Source of the DNA: Streptosporangium sp. NBC_01755
Lineage (GTDB): Bacteria; Actinomycetota; Actinomycetes; Streptosporangiales; Streptosporangiaceae
Length of the DNA stretch: 64,000 bases
Assembly: GCF_035917995.1 (NCBI RefSeq)
Contig: NZ_CP109131.1
Location: 6,448,001 to 6,512,000 of the forward strand
Reading direction: 5' to 3'
The notes beneath the pieces were generated by a model. The model had not been told where the DNA came from. It saw nothing but the letters and a program-made list of their open reading frames with translations, and made no database searches. Positions 35,271 to 46,700 of this stretch are shown piece after piece (the first letter of the stretch is position 1; the number at the start of each line of letters is the position of its first letter). The position numbers and the translations under genes were made by a program.

Positions 35271-36380
35271 GTGCCCGACAAGACCACGATGGTGAAATGC
35301 CTGGTGTGGGATCTGGACAACACGCTGTGGCAGGGAACCTTGCTGGAGGACGACGAGGTACGCCTGCCGGAGTCCACCCGTGAACTCATCCGGGTGCTCG
35401 ACTCCCGAGGCATCCTGCAGTCCGTCGCGAGCAAGAACGATCATGACCATGCCTGGGCGAAGCTTGAGAAACTGGGCATCGCGGAGTACTTCGTGCTGCC
35501 CCACATCAGTTGGTCGCCCAAGTCCGGCGCGATCCGGCACATCGCGGAGGAGCTGAAGTTCGCCCACGGCACGATCGCGTTCGTGGACGACCAGGCCGCG
35601 GAACGGGCCGAGGTGGCGTTCCACCTTCCCGACGTACGGTGCTACTCCGCCGATCAGGTCACCGAGCTGGCCGGGCTGCCGGAGTTCAGCCCGGAGACGG
35701 TGACCGAGGACGCCCGGCGCCGGCGGCAGATGTACCAGGCCGGTTTCCGGCGGCAGACCGCGAAGTCCGGCTTCACCGGTTCGGATGAGAAGTTCATCCG
35801 CTCGCTCGGCCTGGTGATGCACATCGAGCACGCGACCGTGGAGCACGTCGCCCGGGTCGAGGAACTGACCCTGCGCACCAGCCAGATGAACGCCACCGGC
35901 GTGCACTACTCACAGGAGATGCTGGTCCGGCTGCTCGACGACCCCCGGCACCGCGTCCTGGTCACCTCGTTGAGCGACCGTTTCGGACCGCACGGCGCGG
36001 TCGGGGTCGTTCTGCTGGAGTTGGGCACGCATGTGTGGCACCTGAAGCTGCTCGCCACGTCGTGCCGGGTCGTGTCCTTCGGCGCGGGCACGGTGATCCT
36101 GCGCTGGCTGGCCGACCAGGCCGCGCTCGCCGGCGCGCATCTGGTGGCCGACTTCCGCCGCACCGACCGCAACCGGATGATGGAGATCGCCTACCGGTTC
36201 AGCGGATTCACCGGCGAGACCTGCCCATGCCTCGGGAGGCTGCCCGCCCCCGGCGTCAGCGGCCTGCAACGGCTCCATCTCGTCCCGACCCCGCAGGACC
36301 CGCCCACCACGATGGACCTCATCGCGCGGGACCTCAGGCCTTCGCCTTCCAATGTCCTCAGCCCTTCGCCCGTCGCCTAG
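35271..36380 (+). CDS. fkbH: FkbH-like glyceryl-ACP synthase (HAD fold)
   Basis: 369 residues from GTG 35271 with ACGAGGAGAA upstream. The N-terminal HAD domain has CLVWDLDNTLWQGTLLEDD (nucleophile Asp14, Asp16), LQSVASKNDHDHAW and TIAFVDDQAAERAEVAFHL. The C-terminal GNAT-like part has RTSQMNATGVHYSQEMLVRL and DRFGPHGAVGVVLLE. It takes D-1,3-bisphosphoglycerate and loads a glyceryl unit on the ACP, the first step to methoxymalonyl-ACP. Last gene of the forward cassette; convergent with fkbG. Confidence 0.94.
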   Translation: MPDKTTMVKCLVWDLDNTLWQGTLLEDDEVRLPESTRELIRVLDSRGILQSVASKNDHDHAWAKLEKLGIAEYFVLPHISWSPKSGAIRHIAEELKFAHGTIAFVDDQAAERAEVAFHLPDVRCYSADQVTELAGLPEFSPETVTEDARRRRQMYQAGFRRQTAKSGFTGSDEKFIRSLGLVMHIEHATVEHVARVEELTLRTSQMNATGVHYSQEMLVRLLDDPRHRVLVTSLSDRFGPHGAVGVVLLELGTHVWHLKLLATSCRVVSFGAGTVILRWLADQAALAGAHLVADFRRTDRNRMMEIAYRFSGFTGETCPCLGRLPAPGVSGLQRLHLVPTPQDPPTTMDLIARDLRPSPSNVLSPSPVA

Positions 36381-36400
36381 TGCGACGTTCCTCATCGGAA

Positions 36401-36438
36401 GACAGACCCTCCCCGGCCCAGGAGGCCGGGAGGCTGTC
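36401..36438. terminator. Hairpin between convergent fkbH and fkbG
   Basis: GACAG-ACC-CTCCCCGGCC (36401-36418) pairs with GGCCGGGAGGCTGTC (36424-36438) with a small bulge. Position between two convergent genes fits a shared terminator. Confidence 0.6.
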
Positions 36439-36493
36439 AGGGCGGCCTCAGGTTTTCGGCCGCGCGTCGCGCCCTCCTTTGCGGAACGGAGTA

Positions 36494-37177
36494 CTAGCAG
36501 GGCGGTTCCGCCGGGCACTTCTTGCGCACCAGGGTGATGCCGTCCGCCATCGGCAGCAGTGAGATGTCCACCCGAGGGTCCTCCCGGAGGAAGGTGTTGA
36601 ACCTGCGGATGGCGTCGGTGTCCGCGTCCTGTGCCGCCGGGTCGGCGACCTTGCCGAAGAACAGGGTGTTGTCCACCACGATCAGCCCATTGTCCTTGAG
36701 CAGCGCGAGGCCGGCCTCGTAGTACTTCGGATAGTTTGTTTTGTCGGCGTCGATGAACACGAAGTCGACCGACCCCGGCCCCTCGTCGAGCAGCAGCGTG
36801 GCAAGGGTGTCCGACGCGTCGCCGACCCGCAGGTCGATCCGGTCGAGCACGCCGGCCCGGCGCCAGTAGGGCACTCCGAAGCTGGGCCACCGCTCGGTGA
36901 TGTCACAGGTGATGACGCGGCCTCCGGGAGCGACCGCGCGGGCCAGGCAGAGCGTGCTGTAGCCGGTGAAGGTGCCGACCTCCAGCACGGTCCGCGCGCA
37001 GGTGAGCCGGGCCAACAGCGCCAGCAGTTGCCCCTCCTCGGCCATGACCTGCATCGCCCTGCCCGCGGGCAGGGCCGCGGTCTCCTCACGAAGGGAACGT
37101 AGGATCTCGTCCTCCCGCGCCGACATCTCGTGAACGTACTCTGACAACTCTGATGTGATGTGAAGTTGACCGGCCAT
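36494..37177 (-). CDS. fkbG: FkbG-like O-methyltransferase
   Basis: 227 residues, class I SAM-dependent O-methyltransferase. Motif I is VLEVGTFTGYSTLCLARAV, metal/SAM acidic residues lie in VDFVFIDADKTNYPKYYEA, and GLIVVDNTLFFGKVAD follows. It methylates the hydroxyl of hydroxymalonyl-ACP to methoxymalonyl-ACP. It is the only cassette gene on the minus strand, and its promoter shares the 536-bp region with the PKS gene, where a 14/16 PAS-LuxR box lies only 25 bp from its start. Confidence 0.93.
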   Translation of the reverse strand: MAGQLHITSELSEYVHEMSAREDEILRSLREETAALPAGRAMQVMAEEGQLLALLARLTCARTVLEVGTFTGYSTLCLARAVAPGGRVITCDITERWPSFGVPYWRRAGVLDRIDLRVGDASDTLATLLLDEGPGSVDFVFIDADKTNYPKYYEAGLALLKDNGLIVVDNTLFFGKVADPAAQDADTDAIRRFNTFLREDPRVDISLLPMADGITLVRKKCPAEPPC

Positions 37178-37201
37178 TGCGCGAGCGTAAGATCCCGCGG
37201 G

Positions 37202-37217
37202 CTGGTCATTTCCCCAG
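37202..37217 (-). promoter_or_regulatory. PAS-LuxR (PimM-type) box in the fkbG-PKS intergenic region
   Basis: On the minus strand CTGGGGAAATGACCAG matches CTVGGGAWWTCCCBAG at 14 of 16 positions. It lies 25 bp upstream of the fkbG start and about 500 bp upstream of the PKS start, so it could activate fkbG or both. Confidence 0.6.
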
Positions 37218-37227
37218 AGTCACGGGC

Positions 37228-37303
37228 CGTTCGGGAACGGGCGGGTGTACGGCTCGGGAACGGGCGGTGTCGTACGGCTCGGGAACGGGCGGTCGTACGG
37301 CCT
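37228..37303. repeat. 25-bp tandem repeats in the fkbG-PKS promoter region
   Basis: GTACGGCTCGGGAACGGGCG plus GT occurs exactly at 37247-37268 and 37272-37293, flanked by partial copies at 37228-37244 and 37295-37303 (period 25 bp in the complete part). Each unit contains TTCGGGAAC-like or CTCGGGAAC half dyads. Not a CRISPR: no spacers. Possibly a regulator-binding array. Confidence 0.7.
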
Positions 37304-37628
37304 CCACACACGCCGGGGCGTAGGCGCGCCGGGACGCGCCGCTGAGCCGTCACCAAGAAGGTGACCGGCCAGGACGGCGGTGCCGCGACCGCAGTTACTA
37401 ATGATTTTCAGGGAGCGCCGGGCCGAAACTGGGCCGATGTGGATGGAGCCTGTGAACTCGACGCGGCGGTAGGTGGTATGAGGCCGGATGGCGTGGCGCG
37501 CGGTGTCGGTGAAGGTGCCAAACCCCCTGACTCCCTGCCCCCCTGCCCGTACCTTCCGGCGTGGCGCGGATCCGTGCACCTCACCGGCGCCGGTTAGCGA
37601 CCGCCGGCGAGGTGCACATGGGGGCGCT
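37304..37628. other. Leader region upstream of the PKS gene
   Basis: About 325 bp containing TTACTAATGATTTTCAGGGAG (37396-37416 region), the AT-richest part, as a likely promoter for the PKS gene. No convincing coding frame or RNA element. Confidence 0.35.
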
Positions 37629-37712
37629 GTGATCGCCGAACTCGATTGCGAAGCATTCGAGGCCCGACGAGTTGATGAGTTCGTGCTGGTCGTCGAAAAA
37701 GGGTTGAGCTGA
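37629..37712 (+). CDS. Candidate 27-residue leader ORF before the PKS
   Basis: GTG 37629 opens [20 protein letters not shown] and VVEKGLS; its stop ends one base before the PKS ATG (TGA T ATG), so translation could be coupled. No strong ribosome site of its own; the codon pattern is only moderately coding-like. Function unknown. Confidence 0.3.
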   Translation: MIAELDCEAFEARRVDEFVLVVEKGLS

Positions 37713-37713
37713 T

Positions 37714-40700
37714 ATGGACAACGAAGCGAAACTCCGGGAATACCTCAAGCGGGCGACCGCGGATCTGCGGCGCACCCGGCAACGCGTCCACGACCTTGAA
37801 GAACAGCACCTGGAGCCGATCGCGATCGTCGGGATGACCTGCCGGTACCCGGGCGGCGTGTCCTCACCGGAGGACCTGTGGCGCCTGCTCGCGGAGGGTG
37901 GTGATCCGGTATCCGGGCCGCCCGCCGATCGTGGCTGGGACCTTGACAGGCTTCGGGACGAGTACGGCGGCGCCGTCCCGCAGTCGTTGTCCGGTGGGTT
38001 CCTGCGTGACGCGGCGGACTTCGACGCCGGCTTCTTCGGCATCTCCCCCCGGGAGGCGCTGGGCATGGATCCGCAGCAGCGGCTGCTGCTCGAAGCCTCC
38101 TGGGAGGCCGTCGAGCGAGCGGGCATCGACCCGATCACGCTACGGGGCAGTCAGACCGGGGTGTTCGTCGGCGCGATGTCACCGGACTACCGCGACAGCC
38201 TGCCGCGCGACATCGACGCCTTCGGGCTCACGGGCACGGCGAACAGCGTGATGTCCGGTCGGCTGTCATACACGCTCGGCCTGGTCGGCCCGGCGGTGAC
38301 GGTGGACACGGCCTGCTCGTCATCCCTGGTCGCGCTGCACTGGGCCGCTCACTCACTGCGGATGGCCGAGTGCACCCTGGCGCTCGCGGGCGGAGTGACG
38401 GTCATGTCGACGCCCAGCACCTTCATCGAGTTCAACCGCCAGGGTGGCTTGTCGCCCGATGGGCGATGCAAGGCGTACGCCGACAGCGCCGACGGCACGG
38501 GCTGGTCGGAGGGCGTGGGCGTGCTGGTGCTGGAGCGCCTGTCGGACGCGCAGCGTAACGGGCACCAGGTGCTGGCGGTCATCCGTGGCTCGGCGGTGAA
38601 CCAGGATGGGGCGTCGAACGGCCTGACCGCGCCGAACGGTCCGTCGCAGCGGCGGGTGATCCGTGAGGCCTTGGCCGGTGCGCGGCTGTCGACGGCGGAC
38701 ATCGACGTGGTGGAGGGGCACGGGACGGGTACGACGCTGGGCGACCCGATCGAGATCGAAGCGTTGATCTCCACGTTCGGCGAGGACCGGGAGCGGCCCT
38801 TGCTGCTGGGTTCGGTGAAGTCGAACATCGGTCACACGCAGGCGGCGGCGGGCGTGGCCGGTGTGATCAAGATGGTCATGGCGATGCGGCACGGGGTGCT
38901 GCCGAAGACGTTGCACGTGGACGCGCCGTCGTCGCGGGTGGACTGGTCCGCGGGCGTGCTGGAGCTGCTGACCGAGCAGCGGGCCTGGCCGGAGACCGGG
39001 CGGCCGCGCCGGGCGGGGGTGTCGTCGTTCGGGGTCAGCGGCACCAACGCCCACGTGGTGCTGGAGGCGGCGCCGCCGGCCGAGGCGGACGCTTCCGCGG
39101 AGGATCAGGCGCCCTCGGACGCGGGCCGGGCGCCCTCGGACGCGGGCGTGGTGCCGGTGCTGGTGTCGGGCCGGACGGAGGAGGCGCTGCGCGCTCAGGC
39201 GGCGAGCCTTCTCACGCACATGGACGGCGTGCCCGAGACGGCCGTGGTCGACGTGGCGTTCTCACTGGCCACGACGCGGTCGGCGTTCGAGTATCGGGCG
39301 GGGGTTCTCGCCGCCGATCGCGCCGAGCTGCGCGCGGGGTTGACGGCGCTGGCGGACGGTGCCGCCGCCGCCGGAGTGATCAAGGGCCGCGGCAGGCAGG
39401 CCAAGTCGGCGGTGTTGTTCACGGGGCAGGGCAGTCAGCGGGCGGGGATGGGCCGGGAGCTGCATGCGCGGTTCCCGGTGTTCGCGAAGGCGTTGGACGA
39501 GGTGATCGCGGAGCTGGATCCGCTGCTTGACGGGCGCCTGCCCGAGTGGGTGGGGCGTTCGGTGCGGGAGGTGATCTTCGCCGAGCCGGGTTCGGTCGAG
39601 GCGGGGTTGCTGGATCGGACGGGGTGGGCGCAGCCGGCGTTGTTCGCGGTGGAGACGGCGCTGTTCCGGTTGGTGTCCTCGTGGGGGGTTCGTCCGGAGG
39701 TGCTGGCCGGTCATTCGATCGGGGAGATCACCGCGGCGCATGTGGCCGGGGTGCTGTCCCTGAGCGATGCGTGTGCGTTGGTGGCCGGCCGGGCGCGGTT
39801 GATGCAGGCGTTGCCGTCCGGTGGGGCGATGGTGGCGGTGCAGGCCTCGGAGGAGGACGTCGAGCCGTTGCTGGCCGGGCGCGGGGGCGAGGTGTCGGTC
39901 GCTGCGGTGAACGGCCCGGCCTCGGTGGTGATCTCCGGGGCCGAGCAGCCGGTCCTCGACATCGCCGCCGTCCTGGAGGAGCGGGGGGTCAAGACCCGCC
40001 GGTTGCGGGTGTCGCACGCGTTCCATTCGCCGCTGATGGATCCGATGCTGGCGGACTTCCGGGTCCTGGCCGGCACGCTGACCTACAACCCGCCGCGGGT
40101 TCCGGTGGTGTCGAACGTGACCGGAGAGACGGCCACGGCCGAGCAGTTGTGCTCGCCGGACTACTGGGTGGACCAGGTGCGTGGCGCGGTCCGGTTCGCC
40201 GACGGGGTGCGCACCCTGCGCGTCCAGGGCGTCCGGGCCTATCTGGAGCTGGGCCCGGACGGGGTGTTGACCGCGATGGCCCAGGACACCCTGGCCGCCG
40301 AACCGGACCCGCGCGACACCGACTCGGCGTCGGATTCGCAGCCACGCGCCCAGAACTCCGGGTGGGAGCCGGACGAGGTGCTGGTGCCGGCGCTGCGCAG
40401 GGACCGGGACGAGCAGCGCGCGGTGATGTCGGCGCTGACCGCTCTGCACGGGCGCGGGGTGTCGGTGGACTGGCGTGCGGTGTTCCCCGGCGCCCGCCGG
40501 GCGGAGCTGCCCACATACGCCTTCCAGCGCGAGCGGTTCTGGCCTGATGGCGCGGGCTCGCGGGTGGGAGACGTGACGGCGGCGGGCCTGAGGGCCGCCC
40601 GGCACCCGCTGCTGGGGGCCGCCGTGGGGTTGGCCGACTCCGATGAGGCGCTGCTGATCGGGAGGTTGTCGCTGGGGTCGCATCCGTGGCTGGCCGATCA

Positions 40701-43700
40701 CCTGGTGGGCGGGATGGCGGTGTTCCCCGGCACCGGGTTCCTTGAGCTGGCGGTGCGGGCGGGTGATCAGGTCGGCTGTGACGTGGTGGAGGAGCTGACC
40801 TTGACCGCGCCGCTGGTGCTGGGCGGGGACGACGCCGTCGCGGTGCAGGTGCGGGTGGGACCCGCGGACGGGGCGGGCCGCCGGGAGCTGAGCATTCACG
40901 CTCGGCCGACGGAGGCCGACGATCATGATGTGTGGGTACGGCATGCCGGCGGTGTGCTGGCGAGCCGTGCTCACACCGCCGGGGTGGGCGGGGCCGGCAC
41001 GCACTTCGATACGGCGGTGTTCGGTACGGCGGTGTTCGATACGGCGGTGTGGCCGCCGCGGGACGCGTCGGTGATCGAGCTGGACGGGTTGTACGACCGG
41101 CTGGCCGAGGGCGGGCTGGGCTACGGGCCGGTGTTTCGGGGGTTGCGGGCGGCGTGGCGGGGTGCGGACGGTGAGGTGTTCGCGGAGGTTGCCTTGCCCG
41201 GGCAGGTGGTTGACGCGGGGTCGTTCGGGTTGCATCCGGCGTTGCTGGACGCGGCGCTGCACGCGGTGACCTTCGCCGGGCTGGACGATGCCGAGGGCGG
41301 CCGGTTGCCGTTCTCCTGGGGTGAGGTGTGCCTGCACGCCGGTGGCGCCTCGGTGCTGCGGGTGCGGCTGGCCAGGACGGGCGCTGACAGGGTGTCGCTG
41401 GTGGCGGTGGATGCGGCGGGGGAGCCGGTGCTGTCGGCGCGGTCGCTGGCGCTGCGTTCGTTCTCGGCCGATGACCTGCCGGCCGCCGGTGGCCGGGTGC
41501 CGGGGCGGGATGCGCTGTTCCGCGTGGAGTGGACGGCGGTGCCGGAGCATGCGGTGATCGACGGGGTGCCGGTGGCGGTGCTGGGTCGAGGGGCGTTGGG
41601 CCTCGCTGCGGCGTGGCGGCCGGGTGGGGATCTGGTGCAGGTCCATGCGGATCTGCCGTCGCTGGTGGAGGCGGGTCCGGTGCCGGGTGTGGTGCTGGCG
41701 GAGGTGGTCTCGGATCCGGCGGGCGGGGTGGTGGAGTCGGCACATGAGCTGACCGCTCGCGTTCTGGATGTGGTGCAGGCGTGGCTGGCCGACGACCGGT
41801 GTCGTGATTCGCGTCTGGTGTTGGTGACCAGAGGTGCGGTGGCGGCCGGTGACGGCGAGGTGGTGGCTGATCTGGCGGCTGCGGCGGTGTGGGGTCTGGC
41901 GCGGTCGGCGCAGTTGGAGAATCCGGGCCGGTTCGTGCTGGTCGACGTGGATGATCAGGGGTCTTCGCTCGCGACTTTGTCCGACGGGCTGTCCGCGGTT
42001 CTGGCGTCGGGTGAGCCGCAGGTGGCGGTGCGCGGCGGTGAGATGTGGGTGCCGCGCCTGGCGCGGGTGACGCCGGGTTCGGGTGTCGGCGATGACCTGG
42101 ACGAGGACGGTGCCCGCTCGTGGGATCCCGAGGGCACGGTGTTGATCACTGGTGGTACCGGTGGTCTGGGCGGGTTGTTCGCGCGGCATGTGGTGGCCGA
42201 GCGTGGGGTGCGGCGTCTGCTGCTGGTCAGCCGGCGGGGAGCGGATGCGCCGGGGGCGGTGGCGTTGCAGGCGGAGCTGATCGCGCACGGGGTCGAGGTG
42301 GAGATCGCGGCGTGTGATGTGGCCGATCGGGATCAGGTGGCGGCGCTGCTGGCTCGGGTCCCGGCCGATCATCCGTTGACGGCGGTGATTCATACCGCGG
42401 GTGTGCTGGACGACGGGACGATTCCGTCGTTGTCGGCGGAGCGGCTGGATGTGGTGTTGCGGCCGAAGGTGGATGCGGCCTGGTATCTGCATGAGCTGAC
42501 CCGGGGTCTGGATCTGGCGGCGTTCGTGGTGTTCTCGTCGGTGGCGGGGACGTTCGGTGGGGCGGGTCAGGGTAACTACGCGGCGGCGAACGCGTTCTTG
42601 GACGTGTTGGCGCAGGTGCGGCGGGCGCAGGGGCTGGCGGGGTTGTCGCTGGCGTGGGGTGCCTGGGCGCAGGACGCCGGGATGACCGGTGGGCTGGACG
42701 ACGCTCAGACGCGCCGGTTGACTCGCGCCGGGATGCCGGCGATCACTCCGGAGCAGGGGGTCGCGCTGTTCGAGGCGGCCGTCCGCTCGGGTGAGCCGGC
42801 CGTGGCCCCGGTCCGGCTCGACCTGGCGGCGGTGCGGGCACAGGGTGAGGTGCCGCATCTGCTGCGCGGGCTGGTGCGAGACCTGCGCCGGTCGGCGGCG
42901 TCGATGGCCGCGGCCGGTGACGGCACACTGCTCCGGCGGCTGGCCGGCCTGGAGCGCGCCGATCGTGTCGAGGTCTTGGTGGACCTGGTGCGGGCCGAGG
43001 TGGCGCTGGTGCTGGGGCACGCCTCGCCGAAAACGGTGGACGTCCGGCGGGAGTTCCGCGAGCTGGGCTTCGACAGCCTCACCGCGGTGGAACTGCGCAA
43101 CCGGCTGAACGTGGCGACGGGGTTGCGGTTGCCGGCGACGTTGGTGTTCGACCATCCCACGCCCGCCGTACTGGCGGAGTTCCTGCTGGACGAGATACTG
43201 GGTGGGCAGGACGACGTGGCCGTTCCGGCCACGATCGCGCCGGTCACCGACGACCCGATCGTGATCGTCGGGATGAGCTGCCGTTACCCGGGTGGTGTCG
43301 CCTCACCGGAGGACCTGTGGCGGCTGGTGGCCGAGGGCCGTGACGCGATCACCGGATTCCCGGCCAATCGTGGCTGGGACCTGGACGCGCTCTACCATCC
43401 GGACGCCGACCACGCGGGCAGCTCGTACACCAGACAGGGCGGTTTCCTGCACGACGCGGCGGAGTTCGACGCGGACTTCTTCGGGATGAGCCCGCGGGAG
43501 GCCCTGGCGACGGACACGCAGCAGCGACTTCTGCTGGAGACCTCCTGGGAGGCGGTCGAGCGGGCCGGAATCGACCCGGTCACGCTCCGGGGCAGCCGGA
43601 CGGGCGTGTTCGCCGGGGTGATGTACACCGACTACAGCGGGATCCTGGGCGCGGGTGAGTTCGAGGGCTTCCGGGGCACCGGGACCGCCGCGAGCGTCGT

Positions 43701-46700
43701 CTCCGGCCGGGTGTCCTACACGCTGGGACTGGAGGGCCCGGCCGTAACGGTCGACACGGCGTGCTCGTCCTCGCTGGTCGCGGTGCATCTGGCGGCACAG
43801 GCGCTGCTCTCGGGGGAATGTACGCTCGCGCTGGCCGGCGGTGTGACCGTGATGGCCACCCCCGGAGCGTTCGTGGAGTTCTCCCGGCAGCGGGGGCTGT
43901 CCGCGGACGGGCGGTGCAAGTCGTTCTCGGACGGCGCGGACGGTGTCAGCTGGGCCGAGGGTGTCGGGGTGCTGGTGCTGGAGCGCCTGTCGGACGCCCG
44001 GCGCAACGGTCACGACGTGCTGGCGGTGCTGCGGGGCTCGGCGATCAACCAGGACGGTGCGTCCAACGGGCTGACCGCGCCGAACGGCCCCTCCCAGCGG
44101 AGGGTGATCCGCCAGGCCCTGGCCGGAGCGCGTCTGTCCCCGGCCGAGGTGGACGTGGTGGAGGGGCACGGGACCGGGACCACCCTGGGCGATCCGATCG
44201 AGGCGCAGGCGCTGCTGGCCACCTACGGTCAGGACCGGCCGGAGGACCGCCCGCTGCTGCTCGGGTCGATCAAGTCGAACATCGGTCACACCCAGGCGGC
44301 GGCGGGCGTCGCGGGCGTGATCAAGATGATCATGGGCATGCGGCACGGCATCGTGCCCAAGACCCTGCACGTCGACGCGCCGTCCTCGCACGTGGACTGG
44401 ACCGCGGGTGCGGTGGAGCTGCTGACCGAGGCGCGAGAGTGGCCGGAGACGGGTCACCCGCGCCGGGCCGCCGTGTCGTCGTTCGGCTTCAGCGGCACCA
44501 ATGCCCACCTCATCATCGAGCAGGACACCGTCGAGCGGACTCCGTCGGCCGGGGGGGAGGCCCCCTCGGACGTCAGGCCGCCGATGGCGGGTCTGCCGCT
44601 GCCGCTGCCGGTCTCGGGCAGGACGGAGCAGGCGGTGCGGGAGCAGGCCGCGCGGCTGCTGTCCCACCTGGAAGGCCGTCCCGAGGAGCCCCTGGCCGAC
44701 GTCGCGTTCTCGCTGGTGACCACCCGTTCCCCCTTCGAGCACCGGGCCGCCGTACTGGCCGAGGACCATGCCGGAGCGCTGGCCGGGTTGCGCGCGCTGG
44801 CCGGCGGCCGGGCCGCGCCGGGAGTCGTACGCGGCCAGGCCAAGTACGACCAGAAGGTGGCGTTCCTGTTCACCGGCCAGGGTGCTCAGCGAGTGGGCAT
44901 GGGCCTGGAGACCTACGAGCGATTCCCGGTGTTCGCCGAGGCGCTTGAAGGCGTGCTCGCGGGGCTGGCCCCCCAGATGGTCTCTCACCTGGACCGCACG
45001 CTGCGGGAGGTACTGTTCTTCGACGCTGAGCTGCTCGACCGTACGGAGTACACGCAGCCGGCGCTGTTCGCCCTTGAGGTCGCGCTGTACCGGCTGGTGG
45101 AGTCGTGGGGCGTGCGCCCGGCCGCGCTGGCGGGGCACTCGATCGGGGAGCTCGCCGCGGCGCACGTCGCCGGGGTGCTGACGCTGGAGGACGCCTGCGC
45201 GCTGGTGGCCGCGCGGGGCCGGTTGATGCAGGCGCTCCCGGCCGGCGGTGCGATGGCGGCGATCCAGGCCGGCGAGGAGGAGGTCCTGGAGTCGCTGGCC
45301 GGGCGCGAGGGCGAGGTTTCCGTCGCGGCGGTCAACGGCCCGGCATCAGTGGTGATCGCCGGGGTCGAGGCCGCGGTGCTGGAGATCGCCGCCGGGTGGG
45401 CGGCCCGGGAGCGCAGGACCAAGCGGCTGCGGGTGTCGCACGCCTTCCATTCTCCGCTGATGGAGCCGATGCTCGCGGAGTTCCAGGCGGTCGCCGAGAC
45501 GGTGTCTTACGCGCCCCCGCGGATCCCGATGATCTCGAACGTGACCGGCGGGTTCGTCACGGACGAACTGTGCTCACCGGCCTACTGGGTGCGGCACGTT
45601 CGGGAGGCGGTCCGGTTCTGCGACGGCGTGCGGGAGCTGCACGAGGCGGGCATGACCGCGTTCCTGGAGATCGGGCCGGACGGCGTGCTGACCGCGATGG
45701 CCCAGGACGCCCTTCCCGAGGCGGCGGATGCGCTGCTGCTGCCCGTGCTGCGCGGCGACCGCGACGAGAGCGCCGCCCTCATGACCGCGCTGGCCGAGCT
45801 GCAGGTGAACGGCGTACGCGTCGACTGGCCGCCCCTGCTCCGCGGGGCCCGCCGGGTGGACCTGCCGACGTACGCGTTCCAGCATGAGTCGTTCTGGCCG
45901 GAGCCGCCGCCGGCCGTGAACGACGCGGTCGCCGATCCGGCGGACGCGCGGCTCTGGGACGCGGTCGGGCGCGGCGACGCCGGGGACGTGGCCGCGATCC
46001 TCGGCCTGCGCGACGAGCACTCCTCCTCGCTGGACACCCTGCTCCCGGCCTTGTCGTCGTGGCGACGGAGCCGGAGCGAGGCGTCGACGCTCGACTCCTG
46101 GCGCTACCGGGTGGAGTGGAAGCCCCGCCGTACGCCCCCTCTCGCCGTGCTGGCGGGCACCTGGCTGGTCGTGACCGCCGACGGGATCTCGGACGGCGAC
46201 GTGATCGCCGCGTTGAACGGTCACGGGGCGCGAGTGGAGCGGCTCGTGCTGGAGGGGACGGACGCCGACCACACGTCGCTCGCGGTCCGGCTCCGGGAGA
46301 TGGACGAGATCTCCGGTGTGGTGTCGATGCTCGCACTGACGGAGGCGCCCGTCGCGGACGGTGGGGCGGTGCCGGGCGGTCTCGTGCTCACGATCGCGCT
46401 CCTGCGGGCGCTCGGCGACGCGGAGATCGACGCGCCGCTGTGGTGCGTCACCCGTGGCGCCGTGTCCGCGACTCCCGGCGATCGAGTGACACGTCCGGTC
46501 CAGGCGCAGGTATGGGGTATGGGCCGGGTCGCGGCCCTGGAGCATTCGAAGCGGTGGGGCGGCCTGGTCGACCTGCCCGAGGTCGTCGAAGGGCGCGCCG
46601 CCCAGGGGTTGGCGAGCGTGCTGGCGGGCCTGGACGGCGAGGACCAGGTGGCGGTGCGGACGTCGGGCGTGTTCGGCCGGCGGCTGCGGCGTCACCCGGC

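Noticed and set aside
37228-37303. CRISPR array
   Set aside because: Units are nearly contiguous with no unique spacers and no cas genes are present.
37714-39080. First KS as a loading KSQ domain
   Set aside because: The active-site Cys is present (TACSSSL) and the protein begins with a docking helix, so this is an internal subunit, not the loading module.
39262-43155. Very long antisense open frame opposite PKS module 1, with similar ones opposite the rest of the PKS
   Set aside because: High third-position GC leaves few stops on the opposite strand. The translations are Arg/Pro/His-rich, low in structure and match no domain, whereas the forward frame gives intact PKS domains.
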